Made by a program: the position numbers and the translations under genes. Shown here piece after piece: positions 25,824 through 41,918 of a DNA stretch of 64,000 nucleotides. The notes under the pieces were generated by a model. That model saw only the letters and a list, made by a program, of their open reading frames with translations. It had not been told where the DNA came from and searched no databases. The first letter of the stretch is position 1; each line of letters opens with the position of its first letter. This stretch comes from Engelhardtia mirabilis (GTDB taxonomy: Bacteria; Planctomycetota; UBA1135; GCA-002686595), in the NCBI RefSeq assembly GCF_007748095.1, contig NZ_CP036287.1, positions 2,790,001-2,854,000 on the forward strand. The letters are read 5' to 3'.

Positions 25824-26429
25824 TCAACGGTCCAGGTGCGCGAGGGCGTAGAAGAGGGTCAGGGCGGTGAAACCGTCGGCGAAGACGCCCGCGTACAGGC
25901 GTCGCTCGACTTCGGCGCGCTCGAAACGGCGCAGGACCAGTCGCTCGGCGGCGTCGAGTTGTAGGTCGCCAACCTGGCGACAGCCGAGGGCCAAGAACGC
26001 GTGGGCGTAGTGGGCGCTGATCCCGTTGGTCGGGAAGAAGCCCGGCAGGCGCACCATCTCGCGGGCCTCGCAGCCGGCCTCCTCGCGCAACTCGCGGGCG
26101 GCGGCCAGGGCCGGGTCCTCGCCGCCGTGGATACGGCCGGCGGGGATTTCCCAGTGGCTGCGGCCGCTGGGGTAGCGGTACTGCCAGACCATCAGGAACG
26201 AACCGTCCTCGAGCACCGGCAGCACCGCCACGGCGTTGGTCACCTCGAAGACGTGGTAGTCCTGCTCGTGACCATTCGGGAGGCGGATGAAGTCCTGGCG
26301 CAGGCCGCACCAGGGCGAGTCGTAGACCCGTCGGGAGTCGGTGCGCTCGAAGGGCGGGAAGGCCGGCGGGTCGTCCGATTGACCGCGGTGGGGTTGGGGC
26401 TCGGCGCTGGTCCAATCGCCGTCGCCCAC
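25824..26429 (-). CDS. NUDIX hydrolase, ADP-ribose pyrophosphatase-like
   Basis: 201 residues from the GTG at 26429, which has a GGAGG 10 nt upstream. A TTG at 26486, overlapping the aceE stop as TTGA, would add 19 residues. The Nudix box is complete: GRIHGGEDPALAAARELREEAG. The preceding strand (LMVWQYRYPSGRSHWEIPAG) and the following loop (FPTNGISAHYAHAFLA) match ADP-ribose or nucleoside-diphosphate-sugar pyrophosphatases. It follows aceE closely and is probably co-transcribed with it. Confidence 0.88.
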   Translation of the reverse strand: MGDGDWTSAEPQPHRGQSDDPPAFPPFERTDSRRVYDSPWCGLRQDFIRLPNGHEQDYHVFEVTNAVAVLPVLEDGSFLMVWQYRYPSGRSHWEIPAGRIHGGEDPALAAARELREEAGCEAREMVRLPGFFPTNGISAHYAHAFLALGCRQVGDLQLDAAERLVLRRFERAEVERRLYAGVFADGFTALTLFYALAHLDR

Positions 26430-26482
26430 GAGGTCGGCGACCTCCTGGGTGCGGCGTCGCCGAGCCTCGTCGCCTGCTGCGC

Positions 26483-29341
26483 TCAACTGTCGCCCTGACC
26501 GGCGGGCCACAACTCGCGCCAGTGGGGGCGCGGACCCCCGCTCTCTCCATTGGCCAGGCGAGCGCGCAGGGACTCGGAGACGACGATGTTCTCGAGGGCC
26601 GTCTCGGCCAGCACGCGCCCGCAGGCGTCGAACAACGCGTCGGCGTCGAGGTGCTGGTAGGTGTACACCTGGTCGGGGCGACCGCACTTGCTGAAGCGGC
26701 GCACCGCACAGGTCACCTGGCGCACACCGACGATCGAACCCAAGTTGTCGAGCAGTCCGGCCTCGCCGTCGCACACGGCCACGATCGGCACGCGCCGACC
26801 GGCGAGCCCGATCAACTCGGCCTCGGCCACGACCTCGGCGGTGGACAGGTGCAGGTCGCCGTCGATGCCGAGCTCCACGCGCAGGTGACGGTAGTCCTCT
26901 TGGTCAGCCAGGATCCCGCACAGGAGGTCGGGCGAGGTGACCACGATCACGTTGGCGTAGATACCGCGCTCGAGCAGCCTGCGGCTGGCTTCCACGGCCT
27001 CGGTGGTGACCGATCCCATGCTGAACAACTGCACCACGTTGTCACCGGGCTCGTAGCCGGCGTAGCCGCGCCAGTCGATCAAGTAGTAGGCGCCGGCCAG
27101 GCAGGCACGGCGGACCGACTCGAGGATCTCGCTGTCGGGCTTGGCCTGCAGACTGGCCTCGTCGGTGCCCTGGTCCAGGAGCTCGGAGTCCGACGGCGTC
27201 AGGGTGACGCCGGCAGGGAGCTGGGCCTTGTGATTCGCGTGGCGGCGCAGGTGCTCGAGCATCTCGCTCTGCTTCAGCGCCCGCGTGACCCCGCGGATCA
27301 GCACGCCCGAGCGCCCCTCGTTGCGCTCCTCGATCTGCCTCGCGATGGCGTCCGACAGGATCCAATCGACCTCGACCGCGTAGAACGGCTCCCAGGCGAT
27401 CAGGTTCGGCATCTGGATGTCGGACTTCCAGGAGTGCTGGGCACCCTCGGGCGAAAGGGTCACGCCGCTGGGCGTGCCGATGATCACGAACTCCGCACCC
27501 CAGTAGAGGTTGTAGTAGAGCTGGTCGAGGGCGCGCTTGAGGAAGAAGTCGTAGACCGTCATGACCGGCATCAGCGGCACGCCGGTCAGCTTGCCCATCA
27601 TTCCGAACGACCCCGCGGCGCTCATCGCGTTGGCTTCCGCGATCTCGAAGCGCACGTGGCGTGTGAAAGCCTGTGCACGGGTGGCCAGTTCGGGGTGGCG
27701 GGCCTTGAACTCGTTGTCGTGCGAGTCAGCGTTGCCCGAGTCGTCTCCATCGGCGACCTCTCCACCGGGGCCGTAGATGCGCGAGTTCATCGTCGGCGCG
27801 ATGTTCGTGCTCGTGCCCACGTCGGGGGAGAGGGTCATGAACAGCTCGGCAGCGGGCTGCCAGCGGGCCTCGAACTCGGTCAGCTCCTTCTCCGCGGACG
27901 CCGCGCCGCCCAGGGGCGCCCCGCCCTGGCCGTGGGTGCCGATGCGGATCAGCTTGGCGGCCAACTGACCCCACATCTGCTGGGTGTGGACCATGGGGAA
28001 CATCGACAGGTCGATGGCCAGGGTCTCCGGGGTGCCGCCGGCGTCGTCGGCGCGCTGGCGATAGCCGTCGCGCTGGCGACGGGCGCGATCGGTGCGGTCT
28101 TCGATCCCGTCGCGGAAGCGCTCCTGGCGCTCGGCCAGGAAGGCGGCCTCGTCGCTGCCCTCGTCGAAGTGGGCGAAGGGGTCGTCCCACGACAGGCCGT
28201 TGCGCTCGAGGATCTCGGTCACCTCCTGCTTCGAAGGCAGGCTCGAGTGGTTGGCCGGATCGGCGAAGCACTCCAGACCCCAGCCCTTGATCGTGTGCGC
28301 GATGATCAGGTACGGCACTTCGGGCTCGGTGCGCGATTGCTCCAGAGCCTCGATCACGACCTCCATGTCGTGAGCACCCACGTCGCCGATCGCGCGCAGC
28401 ACCTCCTCGTCACTCAGACTCTCGAGCAGCTTGCCGGCCTCCGCCGACTTCGCGCCGATCATCGAGCGCGTCTGCGCGGCGTCGCGGCGGAACAGCAGCA
28501 GCTGGAACTCGTAATCGGTCAGGTCGTGCTCGATCACGCGGCGCAACTCGCCACCGCCCTCGAGCTCGAAGAGCTCCTGACGGTAGCGCCCGTGTCGCAG
28601 TTGGATCACTTTCCAACCGTTGGCCAGGGCGGTGCGCTCGATGCGGTCGCAGTCCTTGAGGTCCGTGCCGCCCTCGTTGGTGATGCGCGTGCCGTCGAGG
28701 CTCTGGCGGTTGTAGTCGATGATCCAGGTCACGTTCCCCAGCTCGCGCTCGGCCGCTTCGGGCATGGCCTCGAGCAGCGAGCCCTCGCGGAACTCCGAGT
28801 CGCCCATGAGCGACCAGAAGTGGGCGTGCTTGGGGACTTCGTGGCCGTGGTCCGCGGCGAAGCGGTGGGCCAGGGCCAAGTAGATCGAGTTGACCGGCGG
28901 GATCCCGACCGTGCCCGAGGGCAGGAAGTGGAAGGAGTCAGGGTCGGTCTTGGCGTGGTAGCTCTGGAACACGTCCGACTGCCCGGCTTCCGCGAACTTG
29001 CGCAGGCGCTCCATGGCCGCCTTGCCGTCCTCGTCCGTGAGCCAGGTCCCGTCCTGACGGCGGAAGAGCCGCAGCAGGTTGTGGTAGGCGTGGTCGATCG
29101 GCGAGGCGTGGGGCTTGCAGGCCACGAAGTCGTCGACCTCACGCACCACCAGGTGCAGGGCGCCGAGCAGGTGGAAGCAACTGGCGCAGGCCGCCGGATG
29201 CCCGCCGACCTTGGGATCACCCGGCTGCTTGTCCTTGCGATTGTTCGCGATGTGGATCATCGCGATCATCTGCGCGAAGGCTCGATCGGCGATCCGGTTG
29301 AGGACGTCGAGGTCCACGCGTTCGAGGGACTGGGTGGTCAT
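26483..29341 (-). CDS. aceE: Pyruvate dehydrogenase E1 component, homodimeric
   Basis: 952 residues, the usual size for AceE (about 890 in E. coli). It decarboxylates pyruvate with thiamine diphosphate and acetylates the E2 lipoyl domain. The N-terminal half has GGHPAACAS, the ThDP-binding GDSEFREGS ... NVTWIIDYNRQSLDG, and HTIKGWGL. The middle and C-terminal transketolase domains include GTSTNIAPTMN and SPEGAQHSWKSDIQ. ATG 29341 gives the expected N-terminus (RVDLDVLNRIADRAFAQMI). E2 and E3 genes are not in the window. The -10-like TAAGGT at 29408-29403 overlaps the end of the upstream glycosyltransferase gene. Confidence 0.96.
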   Translation of the reverse strand: MTTQSLERVDLDVLNRIADRAFAQMIAMIHIANNRKDKQPGDPKVGGHPAACASCFHLLGALHLVVREVDDFVACKPHASPIDHAYHNLLRLFRRQDGTWLTDEDGKAAMERLRKFAEAGQSDVFQSYHAKTDPDSFHFLPSGTVGIPPVNSIYLALAHRFAADHGHEVPKHAHFWSLMGDSEFREGSLLEAMPEAAERELGNVTWIIDYNRQSLDGTRITNEGGTDLKDCDRIERTALANGWKVIQLRHGRYRQELFELEGGGELRRVIEHDLTDYEFQLLLFRRDAAQTRSMIGAKSAEAGKLLESLSDEEVLRAIGDVGAHDMEVVIEALEQSRTEPEVPYLIIAHTIKGWGLECFADPANHSSLPSKQEVTEILERNGLSWDDPFAHFDEGSDEAAFLAERQERFRDGIEDRTDRARRQRDGYRQRADDAGGTPETLAIDLSMFPMVHTQQMWGQLAAKLIRIGTHGQGGAPLGGAASAEKELTEFEARWQPAAELFMTLSPDVGTSTNIAPTMNSRIYGPGGEVADGDDSGNADSHDNEFKARHPELATRAQAFTRHVRFEIAEANAMSAAGSFGMMGKLTGVPLMPVMTVYDFFLKRALDQLYYNLYWGAEFVIIGTPSGVTLSPEGAQHSWKSDIQMPNLIAWEPFYAVEVDWILSDAIARQIEERNEGRSGVLIRGVTRALKQSEMLEHLRRHANHKAQLPAGVTLTPSDSELLDQGTDEASLQAKPDSEILESVRRACLAGAYYLIDWRGYAGYEPGDNVVQLFSMGSVTTEAVEASRRLLERGIYANVIVVTSPDLLCGILADQEDYRHLRVELGIDGDLHLSTAEVVAEAELIGLAGRRVPIVAVCDGEAGLLDNLGSIVGVRQVTCAVRRFSKCGRPDQVYTYQHLDADALFDACGRVLAETALENIVVSESLRARLANGESGGPRPHWRELWPAGQGDS

Positions 29342-29400
29342 GGGCTGGGGGCGTCTTGGGGCGGCGATCCCGGGAGTCGGCGAGCCTTGGGTCGAACCGC

Positions 29401-30555
29401 CTACCTTAAGCCGGCTGCGGCCGCCTTCACAGGCCCCAGGGCCGCTCCATAGAGCTCGGAGTAACGTTTCAGCATGCCCGCGAGGGAGTAGCGCTCTTCG
29501 ACCCGCGCCCGATTCTCCGCCCCCTGGGCCCGGCGCATTTGCGGCGACCCGAGGAGGGTCGCGGCGGCCGCGGCCAAGCGCTCGACCGCGTCGGGCGCCG
29601 TGGGTGCGACGATGCGCTCCTGCGAGCCGGGGGGCAGGATCGCGCGCACGTCGCCCACGTCCGAGGCGATCGCAGGCAGGGAGCTCGCCATGGCTTCGAC
29701 CAGGGCTAGGGGCATCTGCTCGGTGTCCGAGGTCAGGGCGAAGAGGTCGAACAGCGAGTAGTAGGGCCGCGGGTCGCGAACCAGCCCGACGAAGTGGCAG
29801 CGATCGCCACCGGGGCCACGGCGGGCGCGGGTCTCGAGGACCTCGCGCTCGACGCCGTCGCCGACGAGGACCAGGTGCGCTCCCAACTCGGGCGGAAGGC
29901 TCGCGAAGACCTCGACCAAGCGCCCGAAGTTCTTCTCGGGCCGCAGTCCGCCGACCGACCCCAGGACCGGCGCATCGCGCCCGATGCCGAGTTCGCGTCG
30001 CAATGCCGGATTGCCGTCGGCGGGGTGGTAGTTGGGCAGGTCGACACCGTTGGGCACCAGCTGGACCCGACGGCGCGGGAAGCGCCAGTTCTCGAGGGCC
30101 ACTTGCTCCAAGCGGCGCGAGGGCACGATCAAGGCGCTGGCACTCGAGAGCACGATGCGGCGCCAGATCGAGCGGCGTCTGAGCGGTCTGGCGAGCTCCT
30201 CGCGACCGAATCCATCCTCGTGGTGCACGTGGGGCAGCCCACCCGCGAGTTGCCCGGCAATGGCTGCGTCGGTCGAGCCCCAGTTGTAGGTGCAGAGCAG
30301 GTCGGGCCGACGCGCGCGGAGCAGACTCACGAGGGCTCGCGCCGTAGCGACGGTACCCGCGCGCGTGGGCGGCTCGATGAACTCGACTTCGCGCTCGGCG
30401 GGCAGGAACTGTCGCGCATCCGTACACCCATCGAGGGGCAGGATCGCGTGCCGCAGTCGAGCGTCGAGACCCCCGATCACGCGCGCCGTGCGGAGTTGGG
30501 CTCCACCGGTCTCGAAGCTCGGGAAGACGTGCAGCGCCAGGGGGCCGGGGGCCAT
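29401..30555 (-). CDS. Family 4 glycosyltransferase
   Basis: 384 residues from the ATG at 30555 (MAPGPLALHVFPSFETGGAQ). It has a GT-B fold: the N-terminal glycine-rich loop SFETGGAQLRT, then in the C-terminal domain GSVGGLRPEKNFGRLVEVF, LVLVGDGVEREVLE, a substrate site near FVGLVRDPRPYYSLFDLFALTSDTEQMPLALVEAMASS, and the EX7E-type ending MPLALVEAMA. It likely transfers a sugar from a nucleotide donor to an envelope glycan. The open frame upstream to 30702 is excluded because TATGGT lies 7 nt before this ATG and homology starts here. Confidence 0.88.
   Translation of the reverse strand: MAPGPLALHVFPSFETGGAQLRTARVIGGLDARLRHAILPLDGCTDARQFLPAEREVEFIEPPTRAGTVATARALVSLLRARRPDLLCTYNWGSTDAAIAGQLAGGLPHVHHEDGFGREELARPLRRRSIWRRIVLSSASALIVPSRRLEQVALENWRFPRRRVQLVPNGVDLPNYHPADGNPALRRELGIGRDAPVLGSVGGLRPEKNFGRLVEVFASLPPELGAHLVLVGDGVEREVLETRARRGPGGDRCHFVGLVRDPRPYYSLFDLFALTSDTEQMPLALVEAMASSLPAIASDVGDVRAILPPGSQERIVAPTAPDAVERLAAAAATLLGSPQMRRAQGAENRARVEERYSLAGMLKRYSELYGAALGPVKAAAAGLR
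29403..29408 (-). promoter_or_regulatory. Putative -10 box of aceE
   Basis: TAAGGT on the minus strand, overlapping the last codons of the upstream gene, 61 nt before the ATG. Confidence 0.35.
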
Positions 30556-30562
30556 GGCGCGG

Positions 30563-30568
30563 ACCATA
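30563..30568 (-). promoter_or_regulatory. TANNNT box, putative leaderless promoter of the GT4 gene
   Basis: TATGGT on the minus strand with 7 nt to the ATG at 30555. Confidence 0.45.
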
Positions 30569-30569
30569 G

Positions 30570-34591
<4,022 letters not shown>

Positions 34592-34650
34592 CCGAGTGGG
34601 AGTGATCGCGAGGGGGTAGATCCGGCTGTTGGGCCAGGAGGTCGAGGACG

Positions 34651-35301
34651 ATGGACAGGGTGACGACGAACACCGTCGAGTACTGGGATCGCGTCGCGGA
34701 GTCCTCGCGCTTCTCCCATCCCCTCGACGCGAGCGCCCTGAGCGCTGCGGTACCCCGCAGCGCGCGGTTGGTGGACCTGGGCTGTGGCTACGGTCGTCTG
34801 CTGGGGGAGCTGATCGACCTCGGCTACCGCGATGTGGTCGGGGTCGATCAGTCCGCGGCCATGCTGGACCGCGCCCGGGCGCAGCATCCCGCGGCCCAGC
34901 TGATCGAGGCGCCCCTGGACCGCTTGCCCCTGGCCGACTCCAGCGTCGATGGGGTGCTGCTCTATGCGGTGTTGACCTGTATTCCGGCCGATGACCTGCA
35001 GCTCGCAGTGATGGCCGAGATCGAGCGCGTGCTGGTGCCCGGCGGGCACTTGTTCCTCTCGGACCTGCCGCTCCAGACGGATCGGCGCAATCGGGCGCGC
35101 TACCGGCGCGACGCCGACCACTGCGGTCAGTTCGGCGTGTTCGATTCGGGCGACGGGACTCGCTTTCGCCACCACGAGGAGAGTTGGCTCGATCGACTGA
35201 CGGCCAACTTCGAGGGGCGCGGATCGCGATCGGTTCACACCCGGACCATGCGGGGGAACCCGATCCTGGTGGTCCAACGCCACCTTCGGCTGGTGCCTTG
35301 A
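34651..35301 (+). CDS. Class I SAM-dependent methyltransferase
   Basis: 216 residues. Motif I is VDLGCGYGRLLGEL, followed by the acidic residue in VVGVDQSAAML and motif IV-like VDGVLLYAVLTCI, then GGHLFLSDLPL. This is the Methyltransf_11 type, with the substrate unknown. It has one of the few clear Shine-Dalgarno sites in the window (AGGAGG about 9-14 nt before the ATG), unlike its leaderless neighbours. It follows guaA by 59 bp. Confidence 0.85.
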   Translation: MDRVTTNTVEYWDRVAESSRFSHPLDASALSAAVPRSARLVDLGCGYGRLLGELIDLGYRDVVGVDQSAAMLDRARAQHPAAQLIEAPLDRLPLADSSVDGVLLYAVLTCIPADDLQLAVMAEIERVLVPGGHLFLSDLPLQTDRRNRARYRRDADHCGQFGVFDSGDGTRFRHHEESWLDRLTANFEGRGSRSVHTRTMRGNPILVVQRHLRLVP

Positions 35302-35344
35302 TCGCCTCGGGGCGGCGCCGCTTGCGCGTCGTCCTTCGTGCGCC

Positions 35345-35350
35345 TACCTT
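35345..35350 (+). promoter_or_regulatory. TANNNT box, putative leaderless promoter
   Basis: TACCTT, 6 nt, ATG at 35357. Confidence 0.45.
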
Positions 35351-35356
35351 GCCGCG

Positions 35357-36022
35357 ATGGTCGACCTCGCCAGCCTGCCCGCCTTCGCGAGCCCACCCGT
35401 CGTCGAGGGTGGCTGGTCGGAGGTCGATTGGACGGCGCTGGGCCTGACCCTCTCGATCGCCGGCAGCTTCCTGCTCGCCAACGCCATCCTGCTGCGTCAC
35501 CCGCGCGACCTGGTGGCCGAGCACTTCGGCCAGACCCGCCAACGGCTGGGGTCGATCCGCGGCTACGTGTTCCACCGCGTCCAGGTCGCCCTCGGCTTCG
35601 GGTTGCTCCTGGCCGGGTTCGGACTGCAGTTGGTGGGGCGCTACACCCCGGGGTCCGAGGGCGCGGTGGGTGCGGCGGTCGTCGGCGACGGCTCCGGTGA
35701 GTTCCCGATCGGTTGGGTCGGCTTGCTGGTGGTCGGTGTCGGGTTGTTGCAGCTCGGGGGGTGGTGGGTGTCCCAGCGGCTCTTCCGTCGCTACGTCCGC
35801 GACTACCTGGTCGAGCGCGAGTCCGATATCGAGACCGACTCGAAGCTGGCGCGTGAGGTGGGCGAGCTGTTCGGGCTGGAGATGCTGCCTGAAGACACGG
35901 TGCAGAGCTACGTGGCACGCCTGCGACAGCGGCTGAACCTGCCGCGTCGCGAGGCCCACAGCGCTGGCGGGCGCCGAGCAGCCACCGCGCGGACGGTCGC
36001 GGCTGCCGACGACTTCAGTTGA
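35357..36022 (+). CDS. Small membrane protein of unknown function
   Basis: 221 residues with three hydrophobic spans (LGLTLSIAGSFLLANAILL; VALGFGLLLAGFGLQLVG; IGWVGLLVVGVGLLQLGGWWV) and a charged, probably cytoplasmic C-terminal tail of about 80 residues. HPRDLVAEHFGQTRQRLGSI between spans 1 and 2 is amphipathic. I recognise no family. Confidence 0.75.
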   Translation: MVDLASLPAFASPPVVEGGWSEVDWTALGLTLSIAGSFLLANAILLRHPRDLVAEHFGQTRQRLGSIRGYVFHRVQVALGFGLLLAGFGLQLVGRYTPGSEGAVGAAVVGDGSGEFPIGWVGLLVVGVGLLQLGGWWVSQRLFRRYVRDYLVERESDIETDSKLAREVGELFGLEMLPEDTVQSYVARLRQRLNLPRREAHSAGGRRAATARTVAAADDFS

Positions 36023-36085
36023 GCTGACCGCGCGGATTTTGCTCACAGGGATGTAACCGGCGCGCGTCCCACTCGTTCGTGGGGT

Positions 36086-37102
36086 GTGGGGACCTTGACC
36101 GCCATTCGAAGGCGCGGCGCGGAGCTCGGGCGGCAAACGCTGCGAGAGTTCGTGGACGTGCTCTACCCGCCACGCTGCCTGGTGTGTGGCAGGGCGACTG
36201 GGGGAAGGTCGAAGGGAGCGTTGGGGCCTGAGCTGAGCGGTGCAGGGGGAGGGCGCAGGGGGCGCGGCTTTGCCCTTGCGGGCGGTTTCGATCTGGACGG
36301 TTTCGATCAGGGTGATGTCTGCGCGGATCACCGGCTTCCGGATCCTCGGGGTTGGTCGAGCTGTGGACGCTGCGCGGCCGGACTGCCGCGCGCGGTGCCG
36401 GACGGCGAGTTGTGTTCGCCTTGCCGGCGGGGGGAGCGCTACCCCGCGCCCGTCGTGGCCCTGGGTGACTATTCGGACGAGGTGCTGCGCGAGTGGGTCC
36501 TGGGGCTCAAGCACGGTCGTAGACCTGACCTGGCCCGTCCGCTGGGGCTGCGCCTCGCGCGAGAGTTGAGCTACAGGAGGCGGCCGGAGATCGGGAGCGG
36601 TGCGGGCCTCGGCGCGGACCCGAACCGACAGGCAGGGCGTGGGCTCACCTCCCGGGCCGACGAACCGACGCCGAGCGTTGGCATCCTGTCGACCGGATAC
36701 AGATGGCAGTCGGCCACTGGATCCGCAGTCGTGGTACCGATTCCGCTCCACCCCTTGCGACGGTTGGAGCGCGGCTACGACCAGGCGCGTCTTCTGGCGG
36801 ATGGCGTCGCGGAAGGGCTGGGCCTCGAGTTCGCCGAACTCTTGCGTCGAACCCGGGCGACACCGCCGCAGGGATCACCGGGTGTAGCCAGTCGCGCCGC
36901 AAACACCAGGGGCGCCTTCGCCGGGCGGCGCGGAATCCCACCCTGGAGTGGAGCCGGCCGCTGGAGGGGTGCGGACGCGATCCTCATCGACGACGTCATG
37001 ACCAGCGGCTCGACCCTACGGGAGGCGTCGCGAGCCCTACGTCGGATGGGGCTGCGGCCCGTGGTCCTCGCTGTCGTGGCCAGGGCAGGTCGACGTCGAT
37101 GA
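36086..37102 (+). CDS. comF: ComF-family phosphoribosyltransferase-like protein
   Basis: 338 residues from the GTG at 36086. It has N-terminal zinc-binding cysteines (PPRCLVCGR, CGRCAAG, CSPCRRG) and a C-terminal PRTase core with VVVPIPLHPLRRLERGYDQA and the PRPP loop AILIDDVMTSGSTL. This matches ComF/GntX, linked to DNA uptake and amyloid or competence functions elsewhere. It is longer than usual (about 240) owing to two low-complexity insertions: a Gly/Arg-rich stretch after the first Cys pair (residues 44-75) and another near 165-215. Confidence 0.87.
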   Translation: MGTLTAIRRRGAELGRQTLREFVDVLYPPRCLVCGRATGGRSKGALGPELSGAGGGRRGRGFALAGGFDLDGFDQGDVCADHRLPDPRGWSSCGRCAAGLPRAVPDGELCSPCRRGERYPAPVVALGDYSDEVLREWVLGLKHGRRPDLARPLGLRLARELSYRRRPEIGSGAGLGADPNRQAGRGLTSRADEPTPSVGILSTGYRWQSATGSAVVVPIPLHPLRRLERGYDQARLLADGVAEGLGLEFAELLRRTRATPPQGSPGVASRAANTRGAFAGRRGIPPWSGAGRWRGADAILIDDVMTSGSTLREASRALRRMGLRPVVLAVVARAGRRR

Positions 37103-37219
37103 GCGCGCAACTGGGGCTCTCGTCACTGTCGCCCCGGCATCTCGCCCGGCGCGCTCAGGTTCGTTCCCCTGCTCTCGACCCCATCCGCTCGGCGAGAGTC
37201 CCCGCCGGCGTGCGCTGGC

Positions 37220-37591
37220 TCAGAACGTCGGGACCGTGCGCGGCTTCTCGACCAGGTGCCGCACGAAGCGGTTGTCGCCGTCGACCAAGATGCAGCGGGG
37301 CTCGGAAGGCCGCTCGGCCAGGTTGTAAGTCATCAGAATGACCTCGTCGCCGGCCTTGACCAAATGGGCGGCGGCGCCGTTGATGCCGATCACGCCCGAG
37401 CCGCGCTCGCCCCGAATGGCGTAGGTCACCAGACGGGCGCCGTTGGTGTTGTCGACGATGTGGATCTGCTCGAACTCCTGGATATCGGCCAGCTCCATCA
37501 GCTCTTCGTCAATGGTGACGGAGCCGACGTAGTCGAGGTTGGCCTCGGTCACCCGGGCCTTGTGGATCTTGGAGTGCAGGTAGGTACGCAT
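37220..37591 (-). CDS. panD: Aspartate 1-decarboxylase
   Basis: 123 residues. It makes beta-alanine for pantothenate. The self-cleavage site Gly-Ser is in [10 protein letters not shown], and cleavage makes the pyruvoyl serine. The conserved N-terminus [19 protein letters not shown] fixes the start at 37591, and [21 protein letters not shown] is typical. The putative promoter TACACT is at 37638-37633, giving a leader of about 40 nt. It converges with comF. Confidence 0.96.
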   Translation of the reverse strand: MRTYLHSKIHKARVTEANLDYVGSVTIDEELMELADIQEFEQIHIVDNTNGARLVTYAIRGERGSGVIGINGAAAHLVKAGDEVILMTYNLAERPSEPRCILVDGDNRFVRHLVEKPRTVPTF

Positions 37592-37632
37592 GGGATTCGC
37601 CCTGGAGGAGGAATAGGGCGACTCGAGGGCGA

Positions 37633-37638
37633 AGTGTA
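37633..37638 (-). promoter_or_regulatory. Putative -10 box of panD
   Basis: TACACT on the minus strand, with TGGACC 16 bp upstream as a weak -35. Confidence 0.4.
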
Positions 37639-37840
37639 GCCCCTGTCCCCGAAGGGTCCATCGCCCGCCGCCGGAGCTGGGGCGATCGTCTCCGCCGTGG
37701 CGAGCAGGTCGGGGCCGCCGAGGGTGGGGGGCGGGCCAGAGGAAGGGCATCGGGGGGCCTCGCGACTCGGTCCGGCGAGGGGCCTCGGGCCGACCGCGCC
37801 CTGGGGCTGGATTGGGGGCGGAGCGCCTCGCGATGGCGTG

Positions 37841-37846
37841 TAGCAT
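37841..37846 (+). promoter_or_regulatory. Putative -10 box of the SH3-like protein gene
   Basis: TAGCAT 34 nt before the ATG at 37881. Confidence 0.3.
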
Positions 37847-37880
37847 TGCCGCCCGACCAGTCCTCCCGGACCCACTCGCC

Positions 37881-39386
37881 ATGCGCCAAGACCGACCCCT
37901 CGACCGCCTTCTCGTTCACTCTTCGCCCGCCTTGCTCCGCGCTACTGGGATCCGCGCAGCTGGGATCGGGGACGACGGCTCCTCCCGCTGCTTCCGCGCG
38001 AATCGCCCCGTCGACGGGGCGCGCGCGGCCAGGTGGGCCGGGCTGGCACTGATGGCGGGTCTGGGTCTGGTGACGTCCGCAAGTGCGTCAACCTCCGGTC
38101 CCGCCGGGGGCTCGTCGTCCTCGATCGCCGCAATTGGCTCCGTGTCCTTCAAGCAGGGGGCCTCCCAGGGGGGCTCGTCCACGACCGAAGGCGCCGAGTC
38201 TGAAACGGTGCGGCCGATCTTGCGCTACGTCCGCGCCCGCGAGGGCGGGGCCACGGCGCGCAACATCTACGACGTGAAGGGCGTACCGGTCATGGAAGTC
38301 TCCGGAGGGGGGCTCCTGTCGGTCTACGACGAGCGCGGTGGCTGGCTCAAGGTGGACATCCCCGGGGGCTTTCCCGCCTGGGTCTTCGGACGCTATCTAC
38401 GGGCCACCTCGACTCCCGACGTCTTCGAGGTTACCGAGAACCAGATCCTGATGCGGCCCACGCCCGGCACTGGCGGCTATCCGCTCTCCGAGCGCTTGCA
38501 GGCTGGTGATCGGGTGACGGGGATCGAGACCGAGTCCGGTGCGAGCCTGAACGGAATCGACCTCTCGCGCACGTGGGTCAAGATCTGGAGCCCGCCGGGC
38601 GCCTGCGTCTGGGTCCAAGAATCGCGCACCGAGTCGCTCGGAGCCGACGAGGACGGCGCCGCCATGTGGCGCGCCGCAGAGGCCGCTCTGCTCGAGGCCG
38701 CGATTGCCCGCGGCGACACGAGCGCCCCGGTAGGGGCTCCGGCCTCCACTGCCGCATCGGGTGCCGATCCCCGTGCGACCGTGGCCGAGGGCGCGGCCCC
38801 CGTCGAGCCGCGGCCGTCCGTACGGGATGCGTCGCTAGCCGATCCGGATCGAGCCCGTGAGGCTCTCGCCGGTGCCCGTCGCTTGCTGTCGACCGAGCGC
38901 GAGAAGCCGGTCCCCGATTGGGGGGCCGTGCGACAGGCCCTGGAGGGCGTCTTGGCCCTTGGTCCCGATCCGGTGACCGAGACCGCCACTCGCAACGAGT
39001 TGGAGAAGGTCGATCTCCTGGCCGAGGTCGCGCGCCTCGACGGGCAGTTGGCCATGCGCGACCAACAGCAGCGCGAAGCCCTTCTGCGTCGCCAAGAGGA
39101 TGTCTGGAGTCAGATCGAGGCCAACCATCCCTTCTACGGTCGATTCGAGCAGCGCGGGGTGTTGGAGCGGTTCCGTGCCGCGTCCGGCGATGTGAGCTAC
39201 CGGGTCGTGCGCGCGGGTCAGATCCAAGCCGAGCTCGTCTCCCGGGCCGGTCGCTACGACCTCGACCTGTTCGTGGGCGCCGAGGTCGGCGTGCGCGGCG
39301 AGGGGCTGGGCAACGCCCGTCATGCCCCGGGCGTCGCCCAGGTCGACGCCACGCGGATCGAGGTCCTCGCAGCGCCCCGACGCTGA
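37881..39386 (+). CDS. Secreted protein with SH3-like domains
   Basis: 501 residues from the ATG at 37881. A long basic N-terminus precedes the hydrophobic signal segment ([18 protein letters not shown], about 53-70). Residues about 110-180 ([38 protein letters not shown]) and about 190-250 ([37 protein letters not shown]) look like two bacterial SH3-type domains, which often bind peptidoglycan. The C-terminal half has a helical segment rich in Gln/Arg and a final beta domain. The function is probably cell-envelope binding; the family is not identified further. Confidence 0.72.
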   Translation: MRQDRPLDRLLVHSSPALLRATGIRAAGIGDDGSSRCFRANRPVDGARAARWAGLALMAGLGLVTSASASTSGPAGGSSSSIAAIGSVSFKQGASQGGSSTTEGAESETVRPILRYVRAREGGATARNIYDVKGVPVMEVSGGGLLSVYDERGGWLKVDIPGGFPAWVFGRYLRATSTPDVFEVTENQILMRPTPGTGGYPLSERLQAGDRVTGIETESGASLNGIDLSRTWVKIWSPPGACVWVQESRTESLGADEDGAAMWRAAEAALLEAAIARGDTSAPVGAPASTAASGADPRATVAEGAAPVEPRPSVRDASLADPDRAREALAGARRLLSTEREKPVPDWGAVRQALEGVLALGPDPVTETATRNELEKVDLLAEVARLDGQLAMRDQQQREALLRRQEDVWSQIEANHPFYGRFEQRGVLERFRAASGDVSYRVVRAGQIQAELVSRAGRYDLDLFVGAEVGVRGEGLGNARHAPGVAQVDATRIEVLAAPRR

Positions 39387-39492
39387 TCGACGCCGCGACG
39401 CTGAGTCGCTCAGTCCGACGCGGGACGGCCAGCTCGCCGGTCGCGCCGACCTGACGAGCACCGACCGCACAGGCGGCCGAGCAGACGATCTG

Positions 39493-41914
<2,422 letters not shown>

Positions 41915-41918
<4 letters not shown>

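Noticed and set aside
26522..29452. 976-codon open frame on the plus strand opposite aceE
   Set aside because: It is an antisense shadow of a well-conserved gene. High GC removes stops in complementary frames; the translation has no family resemblance.
36048..36093. Fourth copy of the 66-bp repeat upstream of comF
   Set aside because: Only a 13-14 base match (ATGTAACCGGCGC) to one end; the GC-rich remainder does not align.
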